DNA of 64,000 nt, taken from Parasutterella muris (GTDB taxonomy: Bacteria; Pseudomonadota; Gammaproteobacteria; Burkholderiales; Burkholderiaceae_F). Numbering within the stretch: position 1 is the first letter of the stretch; the number at the start of each line of letters is the position of its first letter. Under the pieces are notes generated by a model, which was not told the origin of the DNA, did no database searches, and was given only the letters and a program-made list of their open reading frames with translations. Of the stretch, positions 43,223 through 55,700 are shown one piece after another. Location of the stretch: contig NZ_WSRP01000004.1 of NCBI RefSeq assembly GCF_009767915.1, positions 1 to 64,000 on the forward strand, read 5' to 3'. The position numbers and the translations under genes are program-made.

Positions 43223-43745
43223 CTTTATTTACTCCTTTATCTTGTGTTCCGATAATGCTTTTCAAATCTTTCTCGTATTGTTCCTCATCACGCTGTCTGC
43301 GCAATTGAGGAGTGAAACCGGGCTTAGTTAGGTATTCAACACCGTCAATGATGGGAGGCGGGGTTTTAACAGCCCTCTCTTCATGCGACAGTCTTTCCGT
43401 TGTCCCATACAGATTAGGCTGGAACGGATCAGGCGCCCAACTCATGACGAAGAAACAAAACGGGGGAAGTATAGCAAGAATAACCCACCATCCTGATAAG
43501 TTACAGTCATGGAGCCGTCTGATCATCACTAATATTGTAGGAATCGCCGTGAGCGCAGCGTATGCGGGCAGCAGGATTGGAAAGCCGGTGATCAGAAGAT
43601 CCCCGAGCGCGCACAGGCTCATGAATATGGTTTGGAATATGAAAAAGCTCCATATTTCCTCACGACCGGCACGGCCGTGAAAGTTCACGATGCATTTCAC
43701 CGCAAACAAATACCACCTAAATGCTCGTTTCATCCGCTCCACCAC
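43203..43745 (-). CDS. DUF805-family membrane protein
   Basis: The 180-residue protein has the DUF805 pattern: NFHGRAGREEIWSFFIFQTIF followed by helices (about 32-52, 55-75) and the family hallmark RRLHDCNLSGWWVILAILPPF with a third or fourth helix. DUF805 proteins are inner-membrane proteins of unknown role. ATG 43733 is an alternative start giving four fewer residues. The 3' end overlaps the small coiled-coil gene. Confidence 0.8.
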   Translation of the reverse strand: MVERMKRAFRWYLFAVKCIVNFHGRAGREEIWSFFIFQTIFMSLCALGDLLITGFPILLPAYAALTAIPTILVMIRRLHDCNLSGWWVILAILPPFCFFVMSWAPDPFQPNLYGTTERLSHEERAVKTPPPIIDGVEYLTKPGFTPQLRRQRDEEQYEKDLKSIIGTQDKGVNKDERQKG

Positions 43746-43886
43746 AATTTTGTCCTATGTTAAATATTCTTGGGAGAGCGAGGCCGTTAATCCGCCGCTT
43801 TTGGGAAATAAGAAAACAAGCATGACGAAAACAAACTCTCAGTCTTTATGATTATCCCGGCGTTGAGGGCTTTTTAAATTATTGTC

Positions 43887-43927
43887 TTGTGTACATGCTG
43901 AAGCATGTTTTATACCAATTTCGGTAT
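43887..43927 (+). promoter_or_regulatory. Possible regulated promoter with an operator between -35 and -10
   Basis: TTGTGT (43887-43892) and TATACC (43911-43916) are spaced by 18 bases. A perfect palindrome ACATGC-TGAA-GCATGT (43893-43908) fills the spacer, and a second inverted repeat ATACC/GGTAT (43912-43927) covers the -10 and start site. No plus-strand protein gene follows. Confidence 0.4.
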
Positions 43928-44198
43928 CAAGTCCTCATGTGTAAGCCTTACTTCTAAACATCGTCCTATTTCTTTGTTAGACCACGGAAGCCTGTAGTAC
44001 GAGTACGAGCTTTTTGAGGAGTATGCCGGGCGGGTTTGGCCGCTTCCAACGTTCTGAAAGACCCGGTTCACGTTACTTCTGCGCCAACCGTTACCAGCCC
44101 TTTTCCAACAATCTTCAGAGAACGTCCGCAGCCAAGCCTATAGGCAGAAGATGATTCTAAATATCAAAAATAATCGCCTCTCTTGGAGGCGATTATTT
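43923..44198 (+). ncRNA. Candidate structured noncoding RNA
   Basis: A transcript from the preceding promoter to the hairpin at 44168-44198 would be about 275 nt with no reading frame. Complementary pairs include GGAAGC with GCTTCC (about 43986-44051), CGTTCTG with CAGAGAACG (about 44051-44127) and CTTCTGCGCC with GGCAGAAG (about 44079-44152). I could not match it to 6S, tmRNA, SRP or RNase P RNA. Low confidence. Confidence 0.25.
44168..44198 (-). terminator. Strong hairpin, terminator of the sec operon and possibly of the candidate RNA
   Basis: Thirteen-base perfect arms AAATAATCGCCTC (44168-44180) and GAGGCGATTATTT (44186-44198) with loop TCTTG. Read on the minus strand it is followed by TTG after a run of five T, so it can terminate secDF. 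Symmetry makes it usable in both directions. Confidence 0.75.
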
Positions 44199-44258
44199 AC
44201 AGGTATTTCAGATGTTCAAGGGCCGACTTTCAGCCCTTTTCACAGAAACTGAAAAGAA

Positions 44259-45194
44259 TTACGGAACCATGTCAGTAATTTCATCTTTGCGGACCTTCTT
44301 CATCAGATCTTCGCGCTTGACACCAAGATAAAGCGCAATCGCCGCAGAAACAAACACGGACGAATAAACGCCAAGAAGAATACCAATGGTCAGCGCAAGC
44401 GCAAAATAATGCAGCGCAGGACCGCCGAAGAAGAACATGGAAAGAGTCACCATCAGCGTGGACGAGTGCGTAATGACCGTACGGGAAATCGTCTGCGTAA
44501 TCGCAGTATTGACGATTTCTACCGGAGTCCCCTTTCTGATCTTGCGGAAACATTCTCGACAGCGGTCGAAAATAATCACGGACTCGTTAACCGAGTATCC
44601 GAGTACCGCCAGAACCGCCGCCAATACCGGCAGCGAGAACTCCCACTGAAACAGTGAGAACACGCCAAGGACCAGAAAGACGTCGTGCATGTTGGCGATA
44701 ATGGCCGCAACCGCGAACTTCCATTCAAAGCGGAAGGCCAAATAAACCATAATGCCGACAATCACTAACAGCAGGGCTGTCAGACCGTCCGTCGCCAGCT
44801 CTTCGCCAACCTGCGGTCCGACGAACTCAGTTCGGCGCAGCTGCGCATCAGGTTCGCTCTTGTGAATTACGTTCATAACCTCTTCGCTCATCTGAGCAGA
44901 GGTTTTCCCGTTCTTCAAAGGCAGACGAATCTGCGCGTCCCGAGCCGTTCCGAAGTTCACGACCTGTACTTCTCCTCCGGTAGCCTTTTCTAATTCCACA
45001 CGCAGCTCCTGAACAGGCACTGCGTTCGGATAGTTGACCTCCATTACGAGACCGCCGGTGAACTCAATCGAGAAAGCTAAGCCGCGTACAACAAGCAAAC
45101 CAATCGCGATAAAGAAGGAAATAAACGAGATCGCGTTCAGAATCTTGGAATACTTCATGAACGGGATCGTTTTGTGGATTCTAAATAGTTCCAT
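44259..45194 (-). CDS. secF: Protein translocase subunit SecF
   Basis: The 311-residue protein has six membrane helices with a periplasmic loop after the first. SecF landmarks are SIEFTGGLVMEV, LAVLGYSVNESVIIFDRCREC and TALTQTISRT-like stretch AITQTISRTVITHSSTLM. With SecD it uses proton motive force to pull proteins across the membrane. It starts two bases after the secD stop. Confidence 0.95.
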   Translation of the reverse strand: MELFRIHKTIPFMKYSKILNAISFISFFIAIGLLVVRGLAFSIEFTGGLVMEVNYPNAVPVQELRVELEKATGGEVQVVNFGTARDAQIRLPLKNGKTSAQMSEEVMNVIHKSEPDAQLRRTEFVGPQVGEELATDGLTALLLVIVGIMVYLAFRFEWKFAVAAIIANMHDVFLVLGVFSLFQWEFSLPVLAAVLAVLGYSVNESVIIFDRCRECFRKIRKGTPVEIVNTAITQTISRTVITHSSTLMVTLSMFFFGGPALHYFALALTIGILLGVYSSVFVSAAIALYLGVKREDLMKKVRKDEITDMVP

Positions 45195-45196
45195 AG

Positions 45197-47095
45197 TTAT
45201 GCTCCTTTTGCCTTAGGTGCGTCGGCATCAGGCCGCCAAACTTGTCCGATTGAAAGAGATGTGAGCTTTCTGCGGCGTCCGTAGTACAGGTTCACAATAG
45301 CTCTGGAAACCATGACGGATGTAAAGATAGAGGTCATGATGCCCAAACAGTGAACCACAGCGAAGCCTCGTACCGGGCCGGAACCGAAAATCAGAAGCGC
45401 GATACCCGCGATTAAGCTGGTGATGTTGGAGTCCAAAATCGTGTTGAACGCCATTCCGTAGCCCTCGCTGATCGCCTGCTGAGGCGTTCGCCCTATTCGG
45501 AGCTCTTCACGAATACGTTCGTTAATCAGAACGTTCGCGTCCACCGCCATACCAAGCGTCAGCGCCATAGCGGCAATACCCGGAAGCGTCAGTGTCGCCT
45601 GCAGCATGGACAGAATCGCGACCAGAAGCAGAAGGTTGCAGGTCAGAGAGATCGCGGAGATCAAGCCGAAGAGTCGGTAGTAAATGACCATGAAGACAGA
45701 CACGGCAATGAAGCCCCACAGAGTGGAACGGAAGCCCGCCTTAATGTTTTCCGCACCCAGGCTCGGGCCGACCAGACGTTCTTCAATAATTTCCATCGGA
45801 GCGGCAAGAGAACCGGCTCTTAAAAGCAGCGCGGTATCAGTTGCTTCAATCGTAGTCATACGACCGGAAATCTGAACGCGGCCGCCGCCGATTTCCTGAC
45901 GAATTACTGGAGCTGTCACAACTTCGCCCTTACCTTTTTCAAAAAGGATAATCGCCATGCGCTTGCCAACGTTCTCACGTGTCACGTCTTTGAAAATGCG
46001 TGCGCCCTTGTTGTCCAGAGTCAGGTTAACCGTCGGTTCCTGAGTCTGGTTGTCAAAACCGGGCTGCGCGTCATTCAGGTTATCGCCGGTCAGAACGACC
46101 TGACGTTTAACTAAAATGTCGCGGCCTTCACGATCTTTATAACGCTCAGTTCCGAAAGGAACCGTACCCTGCGCAAGCTGAGCAAGCGCTTCGGGACTGT
46201 CGTCCACCATTCTGACTTCAAGCGTTGCTGTGCGGCCGAGAATGTCTTTAGCCTTAGCGGTATCCTGTACGCCCGGAAGCTGAACAACAATACGGTCGGC
46301 ACCCTGCTGCGCGATCACGGGTTCAGCTACGCCAAGCTCATTGATTCGGTTGTGCAGTGTCGCGACGTTCTGCTTCAGCGCATACTCCTGTACATCCTGC
46401 ATAGCTTTCTGGGACATCGCGCCGATGATCATGTATTTGCCCGCCTGTTCGGACTTGGCAAACGTCAAATCAGACTGGCGGTTTCTCAGAATATCAAGCG
46501 CATTGTCTTCGTCTTCGGCATTGCGGAAAGAAATCTCAAGCGTGTCACCGACTCGATTGATACCGGTATGACGAATCTTCTTATCACGAAGGACAGTCCT
46601 GACTTCGCCTGAGGCCGCTTCGATTCTCTTTGTGACAGCCGCCTTCATGTCCACAGCGAGCAAAAAGTGCACGCCGCCGCGAAGGTCAAGACCGAGGTAC
46701 ATCGGCAGAGCGTTAAGGCTCAGCAGCCACTGCGGCGTATTCGGTACAAGATTCAGCGCGACCACATAAGCGGGATCGGCCGGATCGGGATTCAGAAGCT
46801 TTTCAATGATGTCACGGGAGCGAAGCTGAAGATCGCCTTCGGTCGGAGCAAAGCGAACGCGGATGGAATTCTGCTGAGCGCCCTGCTCAAAGAAAACACC
46901 GTTCGGCTCAATTTTCGCCGCCTTCAGAGCATCTTCAACACTCTTCAGAGTGTTTTCAGTAACTTTTGTCGTTGCTTTTCCGGGACTAACCTGAACTGCG
47001 GGCGACTCACCATAGAAATTCGGCAGCGTATAGATCGCAGCGATCGCGAGCACAACCACAATCAGAATATATTTCCAGAGTGGGTATCGATTCAT
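45197..47095 (-). CDS. secD: Protein translocase subunit SecD
   Basis: The 632-residue protein has an N-terminal helix (about 8-25), a large periplasmic domain with LGLDLRGGVHFLLAVDM, and a C-terminal five-helix region with AALTLGMAVDANVLINERIREELR-type motif (MALTLGMAVDANVLINERI). Partner of SecF and YajC. A short C-terminal tail follows the last helix. Confidence 0.95.
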   Translation of the reverse strand: MNRYPLWKYILIVVVLAIAAIYTLPNFYGESPAVQVSPGKATTKVTENTLKSVEDALKAAKIEPNGVFFEQGAQQNSIRVRFAPTEGDLQLRSRDIIEKLLNPDPADPAYVVALNLVPNTPQWLLSLNALPMYLGLDLRGGVHFLLAVDMKAAVTKRIEAASGEVRTVLRDKKIRHTGINRVGDTLEISFRNAEDEDNALDILRNRQSDLTFAKSEQAGKYMIIGAMSQKAMQDVQEYALKQNVATLHNRINELGVAEPVIAQQGADRIVVQLPGVQDTAKAKDILGRTATLEVRMVDDSPEALAQLAQGTVPFGTERYKDREGRDILVKRQVVLTGDNLNDAQPGFDNQTQEPTVNLTLDNKGARIFKDVTRENVGKRMAIILFEKGKGEVVTAPVIRQEIGGGRVQISGRMTTIEATDTALLLRAGSLAAPMEIIEERLVGPSLGAENIKAGFRSTLWGFIAVSVFMVIYYRLFGLISAISLTCNLLLLVAILSMLQATLTLPGIAAMALTLGMAVDANVLINERIREELRIGRTPQQAISEGYGMAFNTILDSNITSLIAGIALLIFGSGPVRGFAVVHCLGIMTSIFTSVMVSRAIVNLYYGRRRKLTSLSIGQVWRPDADAPKAKGA

Positions 47096-47137
47096 AACTA
47101 TTTTTGGCGGTTCTCTCGCCTATCTCGTTAAAACTAC

Positions 47138-47169
47138 AAAACGACCGTCCCCTTTCCAGAGACGGCCGT
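47138..47169 (-). terminator. Terminator-like hairpin between yajC and secD
   Basis: ACGACCGTC (47141-47149) and GACGGCCGT (47161-47169) pair with one G-U. Read on the minus strand it ends in TTTTGTAGTTTT. It may reduce read-through from yajC into secD, or separate their expression. Confidence 0.65.
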
Positions 47170-47192
47170 GACATATCCGTTAGGCGCGGAAA

Positions 47193-47543
47193 TTAAAACT
47201 TAACCGTTCCTTTGGGAAGAACTGCCTGAATGGCCAGACGCTGGAACGTAATCGCAACCGGCTTGTCTTCAACCTGGGCAATCTGAAGATTGATGTAGTT
47301 CTCATCGGCAGCAAGAATCTTGCCGCAGATACCGCCCGCTGTAATGACTTCGTCTCCGACAGTCAAAGCGTCAATCATCTTCTTGTGCTCTTTCTGGCGT
47401 TTCTGCTGCGGTCTGATCAAAAGGAACCAGAACACGGCAAAGATCAGAATCATGATGCCGAAAGAGGACGCCATGCTTTCAAGGCCTCCGGGTGCCGCAA
47501 CCGCGCCGCCGGCAGCCTGAGCGTATGCTTCAGAAATAAACAA
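47193..47543 (-). CDS. yajC: Sec accessory protein YajC
   Basis: The 116-residue protein has one membrane helix (about 28-45: IMILIFAVFWFLLIRPQQKRQKEH) followed by the conserved LTVGDEVITAGGICGKI. It binds SecDF. It stands between tgt and secD as in most proteobacteria. Confidence 0.94.
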   Translation of the reverse strand: MFISEAYAQAAGGAVAAPGGLESMASSFGIMILIFAVFWFLLIRPQQKRQKEHKKMIDALTVGDEVITAGGICGKILAADENYINLQIAQVEDKPVAITFQRLAIQAVLPKGTVKF

Positions 47544-47642
47544 TTTAATACTCCAATGTTAAATCACAAATATGCGGGATTTGTTTTATATAAATCTAAC
47601 TAATTATAGAGGACTTAGTTAATTTGAATATGAAGAAAATTC

Positions 47643-49837
<2,195 letters not shown>

Positions 49838-49855
49838 GGCTTTACCGGCCCTGAG

Positions 49856-49875
49856 AAAATCGGCCCATTGGGCCG
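49856..49875 (-). terminator. Terminator of the greB gene
   Basis: CGGCCC (49861-49866) and GGGCCG (49870-49875) with loop ATT, followed on the minus strand by ATTTTC. It lies six bases after the greB stop and only about 20 bases before the queA start. Confidence 0.75.
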
Positions 49876-49880
49876 TATGG

Positions 49881-50462
49881 TTAAAGACTATGCGGTTTGC
49901 CCGGAGGCTCATCGACATAAGTCACTTCAAGAATATCGAGCTTTTTAACACCTTTTGGCGTCGGAAGGAGAACCGTATCGCCTTCAAAGTGTTTCAAAAA
50001 GACACGAGCGATCGGAGAAATCCAGGATACGTCACCGACCGAACCGTCCGCTTCGTCAATTCCGACGATGCGGATTTTAGACTCCTCGCCCTGTTCATTG
50101 GCGAATAACACGGTCGCGCCGAAAAAAATCTGATCTGTCGGCGGCCGATTCGCGATGTCGATGACTTCGCTGTTTTCAATACGTTTATTAAGAAAACGAA
50201 TTCTGCGGTCGATTTCGCGCAGACGCTTTTTGCCGTAAAGGTAATCTCCGTTTTCGCTTCTATCGCCGTTTGACGCTGCCCACGCAACGACCTGAACCGT
50301 TTCCGGACGTTCCACCAGAACAAGATTTTTACGTTCGGCTAAAAGCCTGTTGTAACAGGCGCGCGTCATGTAATTCTTGGTTCCTTTGATTTCAGGTATC
50401 TTGACTTCCTCTTCGTCGTAGTCTTCTTCGTCTTCGGCTTTAAATTCGAGATCTTCGCTCAT
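49881..50462 (-). CDS. greB: Transcription elongation factor GreB with acidic N-terminal extension
   Basis: The 193-residue protein rescues backtracked RNA polymerase. The GreB-specific coiled-coil tip WAASNGDRSENGDYLYGKKRLREIDRRIRFL is present, with the two acidic residues that stimulate cleavage. About 30 extra residues at the N-terminus are highly acidic (EDEEDYDEEEV) and are not part of typical 158-residue GreB. Confidence 0.92.
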   Translation of the reverse strand: MSEDLEFKAEDEEDYDEEEVKIPEIKGTKNYMTRACYNRLLAERKNLVLVERPETVQVVAWAASNGDRSENGDYLYGKKRLREIDRRIRFLNKRIENSEVIDIANRPPTDQIFFGATVLFANEQGEESKIRIVGIDEADGSVGDVSWISPIARVFLKHFEGDTVLLPTPKGVKKLDILEVTYVDEPPGKPHSL

Positions 50463-50482
50463 TTGTCTTCCCCTATAAGTTC

Positions 50483-50503
50483 AAAAGACCGCAAAAAGCG
50501 GCC
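50483..50503 (-). terminator. Terminator of ftsH
   Basis: GACCGC (50487-50492) and GCGGCC (50498-50503) pair around AAAAA, with one G-U. On the minus strand it ends in TTTT. Confidence 0.7.
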
Positions 50504-50524
50504 TTCCGAACCTATTTGGTTATT

Positions 50525-52549
50525 TTAAGGCTTTGGCGCCTGATCAGGGCCTTCCGGCTTATCTTCAGGCTTGGCGTCTTCAGCTTTGGGCGCCGCCTGC
50601 TCCGTCTGAGGCGTCTCGTCAGCTTCCGGCTTCGAATCCTGAGCCTCTGCGGCATTCTCCTCTGCGGCCGGTGCGCTCACCTGAGCTTCAGGAGCAGCGT
50701 CAGCGACCTTTTTCTTCTTGGAGAGCTGCTTCGGAGGACGCGGATCCTTGCCTTCCATAATGTCATCAATCTGATCGGAATCGATCGTTTCCCATTCAAG
50801 CAAGGCATGCGCCATCTTGTGCATTTCTTCCTGATGTTCTTCGATCAGTTTGCGCGCGATTGCGTACTGTTCGTCAATAATACGGCGAACTTCCGCATCC
50901 ACATTGCGCATTGTCTCTTCAGAAATATGCTTTGTCTGCGTGACGGAGCGGCCGAGGAAGACTTCATTCTCGTTTTCGCCGTAGACCATGGGGCCGAGCT
51001 TATCGCTCATACCGTAGCGCATAACCATGTCGCGCGCCATCTGAGTTGCGCGTTCAAAGTCGTTGGAAGCGCCTGTGGTCATCTGATTCATAAACACTTC
51101 CTCAGCGATACGGCCGCCAAAGAGAATCGCAATGCGAGTCAGAAGATACTGTCTGTCATAAGAATAATGATCTTCTGCAGGCAGCTGCATCGTCAGACCA
51201 AGCGCACGGCCGCGAGGAATAATCGTAACCTTATGAACGGGGTCGCTCTTAGGCATCAGACGCGCAACCAATGCGTGGCCGGATTCGTGATAGGCCGTAT
51301 TCTTGCGCTCGTTCTCATCCATGACCATGCCTTTTCTTTCGGCACCCATCATGATCTTGTCCTTAGCGCGTTCGAAGTCTTCCATCGCGACCACACGGCC
51401 GTTTCTGCGAGCGGCAAAAAGCGCCGCTTCGTTCACGAGATTGGCCAAATCGGCTCCGGAGAATCCGGGCGTACCTCTCGCAAGGATCGCTTCGTCCACA
51501 TCGGCGCCCACCGGGATCTTGCGCATGTGAACTTTGAGAATCTGTTCACGGCCGCGGATATCGGGCAGCGGAACCACAACCTGACGGTCAAAACGGCCGG
51601 GACGCAGCAGCGCCGGGTCAAGAACGTCCGGACGGTTGGTCGCAGCAATGACGATAACGCTGGAATTGGTATCGAAACCGTCCATCTCCACGAGCATCTG
51701 ATTCAGAGTCTGCTCACGTTCGTCGTTGCCGCCGCCGAGACCGGCGCCGCGCTGACGACCCACAGCATCAATTTCATCAATGAAGATAATGCAGGGAGAA
51801 TTCTTCTTCGCGTTCTCGAACATGTCGCGAACACGAGCCGCACCAACACCGACGAACATTTCCACGAAGTCGGAACCGGAAATGGTAAAGAACGGAACCT
51901 TCGCTTCGCCTGCAATCGCTTTGGCGAGCAGCGTCTTACCGGTACCCGGAGAGCCGACAAGCAGAACGCCGCGGGGAATGCGTCCGCCAAGGCGCTGATA
52001 TTTGGTCGGGTCTTTCAGATAATCGACCATTTCGGAGACTTCTTCTTTAGCCTCGTCACAGCCGGCAACATCCGCAAATGTGATGTTGTTATTGGAGCTG
52101 TCAAGCATTCTGGCTTTGGATTTGCCAAAACTGAAGGCGCCGCCTTTGCCGCCGCCCTGCATCTGACGCATGAAGAAAATCCAAACACCGATGAGGAGAA
52201 TCATCGGGAACCAGGAGATGAAGATAGAAGCAAGGAAGCTCTGCTCTTCGTCCGGCTGACCGTAAACCTGAACACCCGCCTTGCGGAGATCTTCAACCAT
52301 CCAAAGATCGCCGGGCGCGGTAATCTTATAAGTCGCGCCTTCCGTCGGCGTGACAGTAAGGGTTCTGCCCTGAACATCAACGCGCTTGATTTTGCCTTCC
52401 TTAGCCTGGTCCATGAATTGGGTGTAGCTCGTGGAAGGTTCCGCAGTCGCGATCTTCTTAGCCCCGTCGAATTGTTTAAACACAGTAAACAAAACCAGAG
52501 CAATAACGATCCAGACAGCAACTTTGGCAAATAAATTATTTTTATTCAA
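50525..52549 (-). CDS. ftsH: ATP-dependent zinc metalloprotease FtsH
   Basis: The 674-residue membrane protease has two N-terminal helices (about 9-25 and 106-127), an AAA domain with Walker A GSPGTGKT (199-206), Walker [13 protein letters not shown] (253-264) and the zinc site HESGH (421-425). It degrades membrane and short-lived regulatory proteins such as LpxC. The last 50 or so residues are a Glu/Pro/Ala-rich tail, longer than in E. coli. Confidence 0.97.
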   Translation of the reverse strand: MNKNNLFAKVAVWIVIALVLFTVFKQFDGAKKIATAEPSTSYTQFMDQAKEGKIKRVDVQGRTLTVTPTEGATYKITAPGDLWMVEDLRKAGVQVYGQPDEEQSFLASIFISWFPMILLIGVWIFFMRQMQGGGKGGAFSFGKSKARMLDSSNNNITFADVAGCDEAKEEVSEMVDYLKDPTKYQRLGGRIPRGVLLVGSPGTGKTLLAKAIAGEAKVPFFTISGSDFVEMFVGVGAARVRDMFENAKKNSPCIIFIDEIDAVGRQRGAGLGGGNDEREQTLNQMLVEMDGFDTNSSVIVIAATNRPDVLDPALLRPGRFDRQVVVPLPDIRGREQILKVHMRKIPVGADVDEAILARGTPGFSGADLANLVNEAALFAARRNGRVVAMEDFERAKDKIMMGAERKGMVMDENERKNTAYHESGHALVARLMPKSDPVHKVTIIPRGRALGLTMQLPAEDHYSYDRQYLLTRIAILFGGRIAEEVFMNQMTTGASNDFERATQMARDMVMRYGMSDKLGPMVYGENENEVFLGRSVTQTKHISEETMRNVDAEVRRIIDEQYAIARKLIEEHQEEMHKMAHALLEWETIDSDQIDDIMEGKDPRPPKQLSKKKKVADAAPEAQVSAPAAEENAAEAQDSKPEADETPQTEQAAPKAEDAKPEDKPEGPDQAPKP

Positions 52550-52712
52550 AATATTATCCCTTTCGGCTTATCGCCGCTGCAAATGATCGGTTTCTAAAAT
52601 ATGACTGTTGTGACAGATCAAAGCACATAAGTGTCTCAACACAATACCAAAAACTTAAAAAGATTACAGTTCACACGGCCCTGTTTTTCCAATTGTTAAC
52701 ATTATGAAGATT

Positions 52713-52747
52713 CGAAGTGACTGAAACACGGTTTTTCACTCACTTCG
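52713..52747 (-). terminator. Hairpin after dnaE, probable terminator
   Basis: CGAAGTGA-C-TGAAA (52713-52726) pairs with TTTCA-C-TCACTTCG (52734-52747), one mismatch. It lies 20 bp after the dnaE stop on the minus strand. It lacks a clear T-run, so termination efficiency is uncertain. Confidence 0.45.
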
Positions 52748-52766
52748 GGATTCATCAGCATGCTAA

Positions 52767-55700
52767 TCAATATTTGACGGATACCCCTTCAAGCGCGGAA
52801 CATTCTTCTAACTTAGTGATGATGTCCCAACTCGGAGATATCTTCATCGGAAGCTTTGTGCAAAGCAGCTTGCCCGGGAACACGAATTCCATTTCGATCG
52901 GTACCGCGAACTCCTGATTCTTGATTGAATTATTCAGAATAATCTGCTGAATTCCTTCAAGCTCCGCGGGATCAGCATCTGGTCTGATGCGCATTTTGAC
53001 TTTTGCGCCGTTTTCTTTTCTCAGCTCATAGAGCGGCGCAAATTCGCCGGCGGAAACCCAATCTTTATTCGTCTTCTTGCTATGGCCTCTCTTAATCGAA
53101 ACCACCACAATTTCACCTTTGGGAATGGTCTTGATTTTCTCAAGATTTCGCTCGTAGTACTCCAGATTGATTCGGTAATCCTCAACCTTTTCTCCTGCTT
53201 CAAGGTGCAGCTGGACAAAATATTTGCCGTCCTTACTCTGACGCTTTTCACAGCCGGCGTAAATACCCGCGACCCGGAAGTCGCCAAATCCCTCCGGCGC
53301 CGCATCCAGGAGCGATGCGCCGTAATACCTGCTCAGCTCTTTCTTGTAGACATGACTCGGATGACTTGAGAAATACATTCCCATGACGGAAAACTCTTTC
53401 TCAAGCGTACTGCGTTCGCTCCAGGGCGTCACCTCAATCATTTCAACACACTGTTCCTCTTCTTCTCCGAACAGAGAGAACTGGTTGGAGGAACTTTCCG
53501 ACTGCTGAGCTGCCTGAATAACTAAATCGACGTTATCAAACCATTTGCGGCGGTTTGGATCAATCGAATCAAAGACGCCCGCAAGAGAAAACGCCTGCAG
53601 GACTTTCTTGGTGATCGCAGAGGTGCCGACTCGTTTAGCGAGATCATACATATCTTTAAACGGACCATTTTCGCTGCGCTCTTTCACAATCGCGTCCGCA
53701 GGGCCCTGACCGATCCCCTTCAGAGCGCCGAAGCCTAAACGAATCACTTTGGTTTTCGGACTTGTGAAATTAAATTCGCTGCCGTTGATATCGGGACCTA
53801 AGATTTCCACACCATGCTTGGCGGCATCCGAAAGGATCGTACGCATCTTCGTCGCGTCCGTCATGACTTCGGTCAGGGACGAGGCAAGGAACTCCGCAGG
53901 ATAGTAATTCTTGAGCCAAGCGGTTTTATAAGCGACATAAGAGTAAGCCGCGGCATGAGATTTATTAAATCCGTAGCCTGCAAACTTTCTCATCAATTCG
54001 AACAAATGCGTCGCAACTTCTTCGGTGACGCCGTTCTTTGCGGCGCCCTCAATAAAGACTTTGCTTTGGCGCTCCATTTCCGCGACGTCTTTCTTACCCA
54101 TGGCTCGGCGCAGAATATCCGCGCCGCCAAGTGAGTATCCTCCGATTTTCTGCGCGACCAGCATGACCTGTTCCTGATAGACCATAATGCCGGAGGTTTC
54201 TTCCAAAATCGGAATTAAGCGGTCATCCGCGTATTCGGCTTTCTTTTTCCCGTCTCGAATATCAATAAAGTCATCAATCAGGTCCATCGGGCCCGGACGA
54301 TACAGCGCGTTCAAAGCGATCAAGTCGGAAATCTTTGTCGGTACCGCGCGAATCAGCAGCTGACGCATACCGGTCGATTCAAACTGGAAGACCGCAACGG
54401 TATCGCCCTTCTGGAAAATATTCCGGTAGGTCGCTTCGTCGTCGCACTCCATATGTTCAATATCCGGACGGCTGCCGGTATTGGCTTCAATATAGTCAAG
54501 CGCGCGTTCAATGATCGTGAGTGTGGTAAGACCCAGGAAGTCGAACTTCACCAGGCCGACCGCTTCAACGTCTTTTTTATCGTACTGACTGATTACGTTC
54601 TCAGGGAGCATCCCAGCCGCATACAGCGGACAGAAATCAACGAGCTTTCCGGGCGCGATCAGCACGCCGCCCGCATGAATGCCCAGGCTCTTGGTTGTCC
54701 CCTCAAGTTTCAGTGCGTACGTGACCAGTTTTCTAACCTGAGGATCATTGCGCACCGCCGCTCTAAATTCCGGAATATCGGAGAGCGCCTCTGCCAATGT
54801 AATGTTCTTTCCGGGAATCGTCGGGATCATACGCGCCAGACGATCCGTCTCCATATAGGACATATCGAGCGTCCTGCCGACGTCCTTAATCGCACCCTTT
54901 GCCGCCATCGTGCCGAAGGTCGCGATCTGGCTGACCGATTCGTCGCCGTACTTGCTTTTTACATACTCAATGACACGGCCGCGGTTGTTCTGACAGAAGT
55001 CCACGTCAAAGTCAGGCATGGAAACGCGTTCCGGATTCAGAAATCGCTCAAACAGCAGGTCAAACTGAAGCGGATCCAAATCGGTAATGCCCAGGCAGTA
55101 CGCAACCAGTGAACCGGCGCCCGAACCTCGCCCCGGACCCACCGGACAGCCGTGTGTCTTGGCCCAGTTAATAAAGTCCTGAACGATGAGGAAGTATCCT
55201 GGGAAATCCATCTCCTGAATAATTCCGATTTCGCGCTCCAGACGCTGTGAGTAGGTCGGGAACTTTTCTTTTCTGACCTTCTCATCCGGATAAAGCACTT
55301 TGAGACGGCGATCGAGACCCCGACGGGCAAGTTCAGCCATATATTCTTTGAGCGATTTCCCTTCAGGTGTCGGGAAAATCGGCAGCTGAGGCTTGCCAAG
55401 CTTCAGCGTCAGGTTGCACATCTTGGCGATTTCAACCGTGTTCTCGATCGCGGACGGAATATCCGAGAACAAAGCAATCATTTCCTCTTTGCTCTTGAAA
55501 TACTGTTCCGGCGTAAAAATTCTCGGACGGGCTTGATTGGCTAGCGTATAGCCTTCAGCGATCGCACTTCTTGCCTCATGGAATTCAAAATCTTCCTTTT
55601 CTTCAAACTGAATCGGATGGGCAGCGACGACCGGAATGTTCAGCTCTTTGGCAAGTCTGACCGTACCGTCAACCACCGCTTCAAGCTCGGGGCGGCCGAT

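Larger units (their letters stand above)
43746..44258. other. Gene-free region of about 510 bp with a possible RNA gene
   Basis: No credible reading frame exists here on either strand. The region holds inverted repeats at 43893-43908 and 43912-43927, a GC-richer patch at about 44000-44160 with several complementary segments, a strong hairpin at 44168-44198 and a weaker one at 44218-44238. Separate entries describe the candidates. Confidence 0.5.

Noticed and set aside
43980-44160. 6S, tmRNA, SRP or RNase P RNA
   Set aside because: None of the conserved segments of these RNAs is recognisable on either strand, and no tmRNA tag frame is present.
44218-44238. AAGGGC/GCCCTT hairpin as a terminator
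   Set aside because: The T-run is on the plus-strand side, where no gene ends; on the minus strand no T-run follows, and the stronger hairpin at 44168 serves the sec operon.
50516-52534. Long plus-strand open frame opposite ftsH
   Set aside because: It is the antisense of a highly conserved gene; no homologous motif or start signal is seen.
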